Assembly (NCBI GenBank): GCA_002452515.1
Contig: DKEN01000109.1
Coordinates: forward strand, 7,865 to 15,815
DNA: 7,951 nucleotides
From: Spartobacteria bacterium UBA6821
GTDB lineage: Bacteria; Verrucomicrobiota; Verrucomicrobiia; Chthoniobacterales; UBA6821
Reading direction: 5' to 3'
Below are positions 1 through 6,134 of the stretch, piece after piece. The translations under genes and the position numbers were made by a program. Numbering within the stretch: position 1 is the first letter of the stretch; each line of letters begins with the position of its first letter. The notes under the pieces were generated by a model that was given only the letters and a program-made list of their open reading frames with translations, was not told the DNA's origin and did not search any database.

Positions 1-179
1 ATGCAGGAAATAATGGAACCGATCTGCTCAGGAGAGAGCTCCTTGGCACGGGTGTCGGGATTGATGTTGGCCTGTTCCAAGATGCGCTTGGAGGTCTTGA
101 GGCCGATACCGTAAATGTAAACGAGCGAGGCTTCGATGCGCTTGTCGCCTGGAATTTCTACGCCGAGGAGTCTTGGCAT
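1..179 (-). CDS. rpsM: 30S ribosomal protein S13, N-terminal part (cut by window edge)
   Basis: S13 sits in the head of the 30S subunit, where it contacts 16S rRNA, the P-site tRNA and the 50S subunit through an intersubunit bridge. The 59 visible codons begin MPRLLGVEIPGDKRIEASL and continue with a YIYGIGLKTSKRIL stretch, which matches the usual S13 start (GVDIP..K....LTYIYGIG...A..I) very well. The rest, including the basic C-terminal tail, lies beyond base 1. The ATG at 179-177 is the only start consistent with the family. The 61-base leader between rpmJ and this gene has no Shine-Dalgarno sequence near the ATG. Being next to rpmJ and infA is the standard junction into the alpha operon, so rpsK, rpsD and rpoA probably follow outside the window. 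Confidence 0.96.
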   Translation of the reverse strand, partial: MPRLLGVEIPGDKRIEASLVYIYGIGLKTSKRILEQANINPDTRAKELSPEQIGSIISC

Positions 180-240
180 GATCGTGGTTCTGTGTGGTGG
201 ATGGTAGCTTTGGGAATCCTAAATGCTGATGAGAGCCGGA

Positions 241-354
241 TTAGCCTTGGCGCTGTTTGTGACGGGGATTCTTGCAGACAACGCGCACCACATTGTTGCG
301 GCGAACGATTTTGCAGGTTTCGCAAAGACGTTTAACGGAGGCTCGGACTTTCAT
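241..354 (-). CDS. rpmJ: 50S ribosomal protein L36, zinc-binding type
   Basis: This is a 37-residue protein that begins [19 protein letters not shown] and ends in [10 protein letters not shown] followed by TAA. L36 is the smallest large-subunit protein and binds 23S rRNA. The zinc ribbon is intact: Cys11, Cys14, Cys27 and His32 form the expected C-x2-C-x12-C-x4-H pattern, so this is the zinc-dependent (C+) form. Its length is exactly typical of the family. The ATG lies at 354-352, and the sequence before it (TCCGCCCATTTTTCCA) has no Shine-Dalgarno motif. It lies 46 bases after infA and 61 bases before rpsM, its usual place. The gene is easily missed because it is so short. Confidence 0.97.
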   Translation of the reverse strand: MKVRASVKRLCETCKIVRRNNVVRVVCKNPRHKQRQG

Positions 355-378
355 TGGAAAAATGGGCGGAAATTCACA

Positions 379-392
379 ACGGCCGGGGCCGT
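379..392 (-). other. GC-rich 14-base palindrome between infA and rpmJ
   Basis: The sequence ACGGCCCCGGCCGT (minus strand) is a perfect inverted repeat just after the infA stop codon. It can fold as a 5-base-pair stem with a 4-base loop. No T-run follows on the minus strand, so it does not look like an intrinsic terminator. It may only be a small mRNA structure or chance; function unknown. Confidence 0.35.
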
Positions 393-400
393 CACGGTTG

Positions 401-646
401 TCAGTTTATGGTTGGCTGTATTGGAGGACTGGGAAGTCGCTGGATGATTGTTCCCTTATTGAGATCGTAAGGAGAAACACTGACAACTACATGATGTCCG
501 GGAACGATGCGAGTGAATTTCAACCGCAGCAAACCCGAAACCGTAGCCAGTATCCTTCTGCCGCCGGCTAACTCCACACGGAAGCGGGCCTTGGACAGTT
601 TCTCTACGACGAGGGCCTGGTGTTTTAAGCTATGAGTGGCATGCAT
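401..646 (-). CDS. infA: Translation initiation factor IF-1, divergent form
   Basis: IF-1 occupies the A site of the 30S subunit during initiation and assists IF-2 and IF-3. The 81-residue product is a single OB-fold. FRVEL at 22-26, LATVSG at 33-38 and SPYDLNKG at 58-65 align without gaps, and with the same residue numbering, to typical 72-residue IF-1. Oddities: the usual acidic N-terminal segment (AKEDxIExxG) is replaced by [10 protein letters not shown]; the SGKMRK motif reads SGLLRL; the usual Asp after Gly50 is His; the Arg in KGRI is Thr66; and there is a Pro-rich extension, [10 protein letters not shown]. The start is supported by GAGG seven bases upstream (654-657). It overlaps the 3' end of map by 22 bases, which suggests translational coupling. 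The family assignment is firm; whether it is the cell's only IF-1 cannot be told from here. Confidence 0.88.
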   Translation of the reverse strand: MHATHSLKHQALVVEKLSKARFRVELAGGRRILATVSGLLRLKFTRIVPGHHVVVSVSPYDLNKGTIIQRLPSPPIQPTIN

Positions 647-1389
647 GTCAAGACCTCAGGTTCATTTTCCGTCACTAAAATTGTGTGCTCGAAATGAGCC
701 GAAGGTTTCCCGTCAGTCGTCACCACCGTCCACTTGTCCTCCAGGATCCTCACCCCCTCCCCACCGAGGTTAATCATCGGCTCCACAGCAAGCGTCATGC
801 CGGCCTTGAGCTTCGGCCCGGAACCACGCCGACCATAATTCGGGATCTGAGGCTCCTCATGAAGTTTTCGCCCCACTCCGTGTCCTACAAATTCACGCAC
901 GACCCCCAGTTTCTGCCTTAGTGCCTCGGTCTCGATGTAGTTGCACAAATCCCCAAGTCTCCGTCCGGCGACGGCAAACGGAATCGCCCCTTCAAGAATC
1001 TGCTTCGTTGCGGTGCATAACCGCTCGGTTTCAGGATCCACCACCCCGCAGGCAACCGTTGTCGCAGTGTCTCCGATCCATCCGTCAAGAACCACCCCGC
1101 AGTCGATCTTGACAATATCACCATAAGCCAAACGGCGGGGCCCTCCGATACCATGCACGACCTCCTCGTTCACTGAAATGCAGGTCTGGCCCGGAAATTT
1201 ATGATATCCAAGAAAGGCACTTTTACAGCCTAGTTCGGCCATGAAATCGGCCGCCGCCAGATCAACCTCACCGGTCGTGATTCCAGGGGCAACCAACTTT
1301 GTAAGACGATCGAGCACAATTGCTGCGGCACGTCCGGCGGCGCGCATCTTATCAATCTCAGCGGGTGTTTTGATTGGAATCAATGACAT
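625..1389 (-). CDS. map: Methionine aminopeptidase, type I
   Basis: This cytoplasmic metalloenzyme removes the initiator methionine from new proteins once they are deformylated. The 254-residue length is typical of the short type Ia form with no N-terminal extension. The pita-bread fold signatures are complete. His79 (in NEEVVHGIGG) is the substrate-binding histidine. The five metal ligands are Asp96 (KIDCG), Asp107 (GDTATT), His170 (GHGVGRKLHEEP), Glu203 (AVEPM) and Glu234 (FEHTILVT). His177 is the second active-site histidine. The ATG at 1389-1387 gives the expected MSLIPIKTPAEIDKMRAAG start, but the preceding bases (CCACTCCTC) show no Shine-Dalgarno motif. It follows adk after a 76-base gap, the largest in the window, and its end overlaps infA. 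The secY-adk-map-infA order is common in bacteria. Confidence 0.98.
   Translation of the reverse strand: MSLIPIKTPAEIDKMRAAGRAAAIVLDRLTKLVAPGITTGEVDLAAADFMAELGCKSAFLGYHKFPGQTCISVNEEVVHGIGGPRRLAYGDIVKIDCGVVLDGWIGDTATTVACGVVDPETERLCTATKQILEGAIPFAVAGRRLGDLCNYIETEALRQKLGVVREFVGHGVGRKLHEEPQIPNYGRRGSGPKLKAGMTLAVEPMINLGGEGVRILEDKWTVVTTDGKPSAHFEHTILVTENEPEVLTCMPLIA
654..657 (-). promoter_or_regulatory. Shine-Dalgarno site of infA (inside map)
   Basis: GAGG lies on the minus strand seven bases before the infA ATG and inside the coding end of map. It fixes the infA start at 646, so the two genes overlap. It is one of only three recognisable Shine-Dalgarno motifs in the window. Confidence 0.65.
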
Positions 1390-1465
1390 GAGGAGTGGAA
1401 AAGAATTATGGATTCGGGATTTCTAGGAAAGAAGAAACCAGCACTCAATCCACATTGCATCCTGG

Positions 1466-2119
1466 TTACTTCAGGAAAACGAGTGTTGAAATCGCCGTGA
1501 AAACAGCGTCGCTCCCCTCCCCGGCATTGACTCGATGAAGCAAATGTGGAGATGTCTGCTCGTAATAGCCGATCACCGGGGCAGTCAGTTCCCGATAAAC
1601 TTCGAGGCGCTTCTCAACCGCCTCGGGCCTGTCATCATCACGACGGATCAGTGCTGCTCCGCAACGAGGGCAATTCCAACCCTCCGCGAGCGTATCCAAC
1701 GGCGCACTGAAAGTGGCACCACAATTCAGACACGAGAGCCGCGATGATGTCCTGCGTCGAATCTCTTCGTCAGTAAGATCGAGAACAATCAGCAGATCCA
1801 GCGGAGCGGCAAGCCCAGAGAGCGCAAGATCAAGATGCTCGGCCTGGGCAACTGAACGGGGGAACCCGTCAAAGATAAACCGTGTCCCATGCTCTGACAT
1901 CCAGGTGGTGATGATGCGGATTGCGAGTTCATCGGGCACAAGCAATCCTTGCCGTGTCCAAGAATCAGCCGCCTGGCCAAGTATTGTTCCCCTGGCACAC
2001 TCGGAGCGCAGCAAGACTCCTGTGGAGACATGGGGTATGCCGAATTTGGCAGCCAGCCTATCAGCCTGTGTCCCCTTGCCAGATGCAGGGGGTCCTAGCA
2101 GCACAATTCGCTGCTTCAC
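1466..2119 (-). CDS. adk: Adenylate kinase, zinc-type LID
   Basis: Adenylate kinase catalyses ATP + AMP = 2 ADP in the cytoplasm. At 217 residues it is the usual long bacterial form. The P-loop is GPPASGKGTQ at 9-18, and the AMP-binding part includes STG at 32-34, Arg38 and LVPDE at 60-64. DGFPR at 84-88 and DDRPE at 162-166 are in place. The LID carries four cysteines, Cys130, Cys133, Cys150 and Cys153, in C-x2-C-x16-C-x2-C, so it probably binds zinc structurally as in Bacillus-type enzymes. An odd residue is Val35, where the family almost always has Asp (STGDMLR). The start is GTG at 2119-2117, the only non-ATG start among the complete genes. It lies six bases after the secY stop with no Shine-Dalgarno motif, so translation may be coupled to secY. 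Confidence 0.97.
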   Translation of the reverse strand: MKQRIVLLGPPASGKGTQADRLAAKFGIPHVSTGVLLRSECARGTILGQAADSWTRQGLLVPDELAIRIITTWMSEHGTRFIFDGFPRSVAQAEHLDLALSGLAAPLDLLIVLDLTDEEIRRRTSSRLSCLNCGATFSAPLDTLAEGWNCPRCGAALIRRDDDRPEAVEKRLEVYRELTAPVIGYYEQTSPHLLHRVNAGEGSDAVFTAISTLVFLK

Positions 2120-2125
2120 GGAATT

Positions 2126-3628
2126 TTAGTGGTGGTGGGTGAGAATGATCGTCACCCCCGCGATGACAAAAAGACCAAGTCCAGAAAAAAGCCAAACAAG
2201 GGAGGTATCACTCACTGCAGAACCGCTCACGGATGGACGGGCACCACTACGACCGCGCATCTTACCTTTACGCAAGAATCCATCATAATGGCGCTGCAAG
2301 AGGAAGGTTTCCACCTGACGCATCGTATCGAGAGTCACACCCACGATGATGAGCAAACCGGTGCCGCCGAAGAACTGAGCAGCCATGTAGGGCACCTGAA
2401 GGGCGCGACTGATGAATTGCGGAAGGATGGCGATCACAACCAGGAAAAGAGCCCCGGCAAAGGTCAAGCGACCCATTGTATAATCAAGAAACTCCGCTGT
2501 TGGCTTCCCGGGACGGACACCGGGAATAAAGCCGCCGTTTTTCTTGAGATCATCGGCGATCTGGGCGGGTTGAAACTGGGTGGCAACCCAGAAATAGCTG
2601 AAGCTGAAAATCAGCAAAGCATAGAGAGTATAGTGCATCCAGCCGCTTTGGAGCTGGTTCGCCCACCAGACAGCCCATCCCTGATGGCCGAAGGCCATAT
2701 TCAAAATAGTGGATGGGAACAGCAGGATAGCCTGTGCAAAGATGATCGGCATAACACCGGCATAATTTACCTTCAGGGGCATGTATTGGGTCTGACCACC
2801 ATAAACCTTACGGCCAACGACACGCTTTGCATATTGAACGCTGATCCTGCGGGTGGCCTGTGTCACGGCGATAACCGCGGCGATCACGATAAAGAGGAAG
2901 GCACAGAGAATTACCAAAACTACAGGACTGACATTGGCGGCCTCGCCATTGGTCGGCACAAAAGTGCGCCAGGCCTGCACCAGACCCGCCGGCAATTGGG
3001 CAAGAATGCCGATGGTGATGATAACGGAGATTCCGTTTCCGATTCCCCGTTCGGTGATCTGATCGCCCATCCACATCAGGAAAAGGGTACCCGATGTCAT
3101 GATAAGCACGGTGAGCAGGCGAAAGGCGATACCCGGATCGGAAACCAAGGGAATGCCAAGGCGTGTGATCGTGTCCGTGATCCCAGGAAGGAAGGGATTG
3201 GACTGGGGGCTTTCAAACGAAAGAGCCAGAAGCCATCCCTGAAAGATGCAAAGCAGGATTGTGGTGTAACGTGTGTATTGGGCGATCTTCTGACGCCCCC
3301 CATCCTCACGCGCAAGGCGTCCGAGTTTCGGAATCACCGCACCAAGAAGCTGAAGCATGATCGAGGCACTGATATAGGGCATGATCCCGAGGGAGAAAAT
3401 GGCACAATTCCCTAGCGCACCACCTGAAAAGAGATTGAAGAGAGCTGCTGCACTTCCACCGGCGCCATGGTCTGCCACATTAAGGAACCAATCACGAAGC
3501 ACCATGGCATTGACACCGGGAGTGGTGATTGCCGCACCGATTCGCATGATCACGATCATGCCAAGGGTGAAGAGCACGCGCTGTCTCAGCTCGGGGATCT
3601 TGAATATATTGGCAAAGGCCGAGATCAT
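2126..3628 (-). CDS. secY: Preprotein translocase subunit SecY, with a C-terminal extra hydrophobic segment
   Basis: SecY is the channel of the SecYEG translocon in the inner membrane. The 500-residue product is about 55 residues longer than E. coli SecY. I see ten expected membrane segments, at roughly 17-37, 77-97, 119-137, 168-187, 197-217, 234-256, 289-310, 333-352, 389-406 and 412-434. Family motifs are clear: GIMPYISASIMLQLL near 81-95, DQITERGIGNGIS at 189-201, LKKNGGFIPGVRPGKPT at 361-377 and FFGGTGLLIIVGVTLDT at 419-435. After the usual cytoplasmic tail comes a basic, Ser-rich linker (about 452-475), then another hydrophobic stretch at about 477-497 ending in HHH. The ATG at 3628-3626 gives the normal start (MISAFANIFKIPELRQRVLF). 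It lacks a Shine-Dalgarno motif, and a strong hairpin sits 11 bases upstream. Confidence 0.97.
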   Translation of the reverse strand: MISAFANIFKIPELRQRVLFTLGMIVIMRIGAAITTPGVNAMVLRDWFLNVADHGAGGSAAALFNLFSGGALGNCAIFSLGIMPYISASIMLQLLGAVIPKLGRLAREDGGRQKIAQYTRYTTILLCIFQGWLLALSFESPQSNPFLPGITDTITRLGIPLVSDPGIAFRLLTVLIMTSGTLFLMWMGDQITERGIGNGISVIITIGILAQLPAGLVQAWRTFVPTNGEAANVSPVVLVILCAFLFIVIAAVIAVTQATRRISVQYAKRVVGRKVYGGQTQYMPLKVNYAGVMPIIFAQAILLFPSTILNMAFGHQGWAVWWANQLQSGWMHYTLYALLIFSFSYFWVATQFQPAQIADDLKKNGGFIPGVRPGKPTAEFLDYTMGRLTFAGALFLVVIAILPQFISRALQVPYMAAQFFGGTGLLIIVGVTLDTMRQVETFLLQRHYDGFLRKGKMRGRSGARPSVSGSAVSDTSLVWLFSGLGLFVIAGVTIILTHHH

Positions 3629-3639
3629 AGAATGAAACA

Positions 3640-3665
3640 GGGCCGACTACTCATCGTAGCGGCCC
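3640..3665 (-). promoter_or_regulatory. Bulged RNA hairpin in the secY leader
   Basis: In the mRNA, GGGCCG-CUAC-GAUGA-GUAG-U-CGGCCC folds into a ten-base-pair stem with one bulged U and a five-base loop. It lies wholly in the 53-base gap between rplO and secY and ends 11 bases before the secY ATG, where a ribosome binding site would be. The following bases (TGTTTCATTCT) are U-rich but interrupted, so it could also act as a weak attenuator. The structure is seen directly; any regulatory role is inference. Confidence 0.5.
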
Positions 3666-3681
3666 GGCAGGGTTGAAGTTT

Positions 3682-4176
3682 TTAGGCAGCCTTTGCTGCT
3701 TTGACAGCCTTGGTCTGCTTTGGCTTGGGCTCACGAAGAATGAGTGAACCGCCTGCCTGCTCAAGTTTCTCGCGGGCAGCGGCACTTGACTTATCCACCT
3801 CAACGGTGAAGGACTTGGTCACGGTGCCTCGGGCCAGAAGCTTGATGCCATCGTTCCGTCCATGCACAAGACGGATGGCGCGAAGGGCAGCCTCGTCAAT
3901 GCGGGAACCCGCCTCAAAACGCTCTTCAAGCGTGTCGAGATTGACCACGGCATAAACCGGCTTGAAATCTTTATTGTTGAATCCGCGCTTGGGGAGACGA
4001 CGGATCAGGGGCATTTGACCGCCTTCAAATCCGAGACGGATGCTGCCGCCCGAACGGGCTTTCTGTCCCTTGTGGCCACGGCCAGAGGTCTTTCCATGAC
4101 CACTGCTTTCGCCGATACCGAGACGTTTGCGGCGGTGTTTGGCACCGGGACGGGGGGCGAGATTATGAAGACGCAT
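3682..4176 (-). CDS. rplO: 50S ribosomal protein L15
   Basis: L15 is a late-assembly 23S rRNA-binding protein of the large subunit. The N-terminal part has the basic, Gly-rich arm typical of the family: MRLHNLAPRPGAKHRRKRLG, then GRGHKGQKARSGG (residues 33-45) and GFEGGQMPLIRRLPKRGF (49-66). The C-terminal globular part includes LLARGTVTKSFTVEVDK and LEQAGGS, the usual L15 signature. At 164 residues it is longer than the usual 145-150 because of a Lys/Ala tail (KPKQTKAVKAAKAA). It starts at ATG 4176-4174. The leader is AT-rich (ATTAATTTTTAACGAATCAAACTC) without a Shine-Dalgarno motif. Fifty-two bases separate it from rpsE; rpmD, which usually sits between them, is absent. Fifty-three bases separate it from secY. 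Confidence 0.98.
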   Translation of the reverse strand: MRLHNLAPRPGAKHRRKRLGIGESSGHGKTSGRGHKGQKARSGGSIRLGFEGGQMPLIRRLPKRGFNNKDFKPVYAVVNLDTLEERFEAGSRIDEAALRAIRLVHGRNDGIKLLARGTVTKSFTVEVDKSSAAAREKLEQAGGSLILREPKPKQTKAVKAAKAA

Positions 4177-4228
4177 GAGTTTGATTCGTTAAAAATTAAT
4201 GGAAAACTGAACTGGCAGAAGGGAAACC

Positions 4229-4786
4229 TTACGCAGCGACCGCTTCAACAGCCGTTTCAGGCGTACGAAGCTTCTTGCCGCGAAGTCTCATGATTTCGTT
4301 ACGGGGACGCAGGCTGGTGAGAGCGGAGAGCGTTGCCTTAACAACATTCGAATGATTGCTGGAACCGAGGGATTTCGCGAGCACGTCGCGGATTCCGGCA
4401 GCCTCTATGACAGCACGCACACCACCACCGGCGATCACACCTGTACCGGGGGAAGCTGGGCGAAGCAGAACACGTCCGCCGCCGAACTCACCGATCACCT
4501 CGTGGGGAATCGTGTTCTCGGAAAGAGAAACAGGAACCATGGCCTTGCGGGCGGCCTCTGATCCCTTGCGGATTGCTTCGCTGACCTCATTGGCTTTACC
4601 GAATCCGATGCCGACGCGGCCTTTCATGTCACCAGTGACAATAAGAGCGCTGAAACTGAAACGGCGTCCACCTTTGACGACCTTGGCGCAACGATTGATG
4701 AAAACGACCTTCTCGATCGTGTCTTTTGGTGTGTCGTCTGCGGGCTTATCCCGACGGGGTCCGCGTTTGTTGGGTTTTTCGGCCAT
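4229..4786 (-). CDS. rpsE: 30S ribosomal protein S5
   Basis: S5 helps shape the decoding centre and the mRNA entry helicase of the 30S subunit. In this 185-residue protein the N-terminal double-stranded RNA-binding domain covers roughly residues 23-90, with [21 protein letters not shown] and [18 protein letters not shown]. The C-terminal domain includes [20 protein letters not shown] and the [14 protein letters not shown] stretch. These are near-invariant S5 motifs. The N-terminus is charged and probably disordered ([18 protein letters not shown]). The ATG at 4786-4784 lies five bases after the rplR stop, with no Shine-Dalgarno sequence at proper spacing, so translational coupling to rplR is likely. 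Length is close to the norm of about 165-190. Confidence 0.98.
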   Translation of the reverse strand: MAEKPNKRGPRRDKPADDTPKDTIEKVVFINRCAKVVKGGRRFSFSALIVTGDMKGRVGIGFGKANEVSEAIRKGSEAARKAMVPVSLSENTIPHEVIGEFGGGRVLLRPASPGTGVIAGGGVRAVIEAAGIRDVLAKSLGSSNHSNVVKATLSALTSLRPRNEIMRLRGKKLRTPETAVEAVAA

Positions 4787-4791
4787 AGAAA

Positions 4792-5148
4792 TTAGAACTG
4801 GAGTCCTCCCTCACGGGCGGCATCGGCCAAGGCCTTCACCTTGCCATGATAGTGGAAACCGCCGCGGTCAAAAACAACCTTGTCAACCTTGTTGGCAAGG
4901 CCGCGCTCGGCGATGAGTTTACCAACCTTGATAGCCGTGGCGACATTCGCCCGGTTGCTCGGATCCTTGCGGAAGGACTCTTCGGTGGTGTTGACGCTGG
5001 CCAGGGTCGCACCGGCCAGATCGTCGATGACCTGTGCGGTGATATGCTGACCGGAGAAATGGATCGCGAGACGCGGACGCTCGGCAGTGCCGGCGACTTT
5101 CTTGCGAAGTCGGACGTGACGCAGTTTGCGGGAATTGGTGGCGGACAT
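4792..5148 (-). CDS. rplR: 50S ribosomal protein L18
   Basis: L18 binds 5S rRNA and, with L5, helps attach it to the 50S central protuberance. The 118-residue product has the usual length and motifs: a basic N-terminus ([21 protein letters not shown]), [20 protein letters not shown] in the middle, [11 protein letters not shown], and the conserved ending [28 protein letters not shown], split here as [11 protein letters not shown] then [11 protein letters not shown]. The ATG at 5148-5146 is preceded by GGAG at nine bases, one of the clearest Shine-Dalgarno sites in the window. It begins 18 bases after the rplF stop and ends five bases before rpsE. Confidence 0.98.
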   Translation of the reverse strand: MSATNSRKLRHVRLRKKVAGTAERPRLAIHFSGQHITAQVIDDLAGATLASVNTTEESFRKDPSNRANVATAIKVGKLIAERGLANKVDKVVFDRGGFHYHGKVKALADAAREGGLQF

Positions 5149-5157
5149 GGTTGTGTG

Positions 5158-5161
5158 CTCC
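5158..5161 (-). promoter_or_regulatory. Shine-Dalgarno site of rplR
   Basis: GGAG (minus strand) lies nine bases upstream of the rplR ATG, within the 18-base gap after rplF. It supports the chosen start. Most neighbouring genes have no such motif. Confidence 0.6.
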
Positions 5162-5166
5162 GTTGA

Positions 5167-5706
5167 TTACTGGACGGTTTTGCCTTCTTTGCGGCGAACG
5201 TTTTCGCCAGCATAGCGGATTCCCTTACCCTTGTAAGGCTCAGGTGGGTAGTAGGCGCGGATATCGGCGGCAACCTGGCCGACGAGATGTTTATCGATTC
5301 CCTCAATCGAGATCTTGGTGTTGTCAGTGACGGCAACCTTGATCTCGTTAGGAATAGGAAAAAGGATCGGATGGGAGTAGCCAATCGAAAGATCAAGCTT
5401 GTCACCTTTGACGGCGGCACGGAAGCCGACGCCCTGAATTTCAAGATCGCGGCGGAAGCCTTGGCTTACTCCGGTGACCATGTTGTTAATCAGGGCGCGG
5501 GAGAGGCCATGAAGTGCACGTACGGAACGCTCCTCATTGGCACGAGCCACGTTGAGGGTTGTTCCCTCGATGGAAGCAGTAATGCCCTTGGGGAGTTCCC
5601 AGGTGAGCTTTCCTTTGGCTCCCTCGACAGTCACAAGACCGCTTTGATCCAAAGCGATTTTGACTCCTGTGGGGATGGTGATTGGTGTTTTACCGATACG
5701 GGACAT
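5167..5706 (-). CDS. rplF: 50S ribosomal protein L6
   Basis: L6 lies near the factor-binding base of the 50S stalk and contacts the sarcin-ricin loop region. The 179-residue length is standard. It starts MSRIGKTPITIPTGVKI, as the family does. Two repeated L6 domains are visible, about 11-82 and 90-165: the first contains VTVEGAKGKL and ALINNMVTGVSQGF, and the second contains QGVGFRAAVKGDKLDLSIGYSHPI. The C-terminal signature PPEPYKGKGIRYAGENVRRKEGK is complete in substance (PPEPYKGKGIRY followed by AGENVRRKEGK). The ATG at 5706-5704 lies 24 bases after the rpsH stop, with no Shine-Dalgarno motif. Confidence 0.98.
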   Translation of the reverse strand: MSRIGKTPITIPTGVKIALDQSGLVTVEGAKGKLTWELPKGITASIEGTTLNVARANEERSVRALHGLSRALINNMVTGVSQGFRRDLEIQGVGFRAAVKGDKLDLSIGYSHPILFPIPNEIKVAVTDNTKISIEGIDKHLVGQVAADIRAYYPPEPYKGKGIRYAGENVRRKEGKTVQ

Positions 5707-5730
5707 GGCAGTGAATGTTATCAGACTAGA

Positions 5731-6129
5731 TTACCAAATATAGGCGAGAAGTTCGCCGCCAACTTTCTGTTTGCGGGCCTCGTGCCCGGAGAGTACTCCA
5801 CGCGAGGTGGAGAGGATGGAAATTCCGAGTCCACCGAGAACGCGGGGAATATCTTCGCTGCCGACATAGCGGCGAAGGCCGGGACGGCTGATGCGACGAA
5901 GCCCGGCAATGGCAGGGGTCTTGCCAACATAGCGGGGACGCACCTTGATGCGGGGATGGGTCTCCTGGTTGTCGAGTTCGAAGTCCTCGATATAACCCTC
6001 GCGCTTGAGGATGGCGACGATGTCGCTCTTAATCTTGGAATAGGGCACGAAAAACTCGACCTTCTGAACGCTTACAGCGTTACGGACTCGGGTTAGCAGA
6101 TCGGCGATGGGATCAGTAAGGGCACTCAT
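5731..6129 (-). CDS. rpsH: 30S ribosomal protein S8
   Basis: S8 is a primary 16S rRNA-binding protein of the central domain and, in E. coli, the translational repressor of the spc operon. The 132-residue product has the normal length. It begins MSALTDPIADLLTRVRNA, the classic S8 start (DPIAD.LTRIRNA), and ends with the signature STSRGVLSGHEARKQKVGG followed by ELLAYIW. The ATG at 6129-6127 lies five bases after the rplE stop, which suggests coupling. rpsN, usually found in this spot, is missing. I cannot recognise an S8 operator around the rplE start by eye; whether S8 regulates this operon is unknown. Confidence 0.98.
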   Translation of the reverse strand: MSALTDPIADLLTRVRNAVSVQKVEFFVPYSKIKSDIVAILKREGYIEDFELDNQETHPRIKVRPRYVGKTPAIAGLRRISRPGLRRYVGSEDIPRVLGGLGISILSTSRGVLSGHEARKQKVGGELLAYIW

Positions 6130-6134
6130 GAATA

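Noticed and set aside
180..240. 61-base gap between rpmJ and rpsM as a possible alpha-operon promoter or S4-type leader
   Set aside because: I found no -10/-35 pair and no convincing pseudoknot or hairpin by eye.
1390..1465. Possible promoter or leader peptide in the adk-map gap
   Set aside because: A CATAAT-like box is present, but no -35 sequence at proper spacing. Short ATG frames exist (one of ten codons after AGGA), but nothing separates them from chance.
2129..3415. 428-codon open frame on the plus strand opposite secY
   Set aside because: It lies wholly antisense to a clear SecY. Its product is rich in His, Asp and Gly with no family motif, as expected of the reverse complement of hydrophobic codons.
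5287..6096. 269-codon plus-strand frame opposite rplF and rpsH
   Set aside because: It spans two well-identified genes on the other strand and has no ribosome binding site or recognisable domain; a shadow frame.
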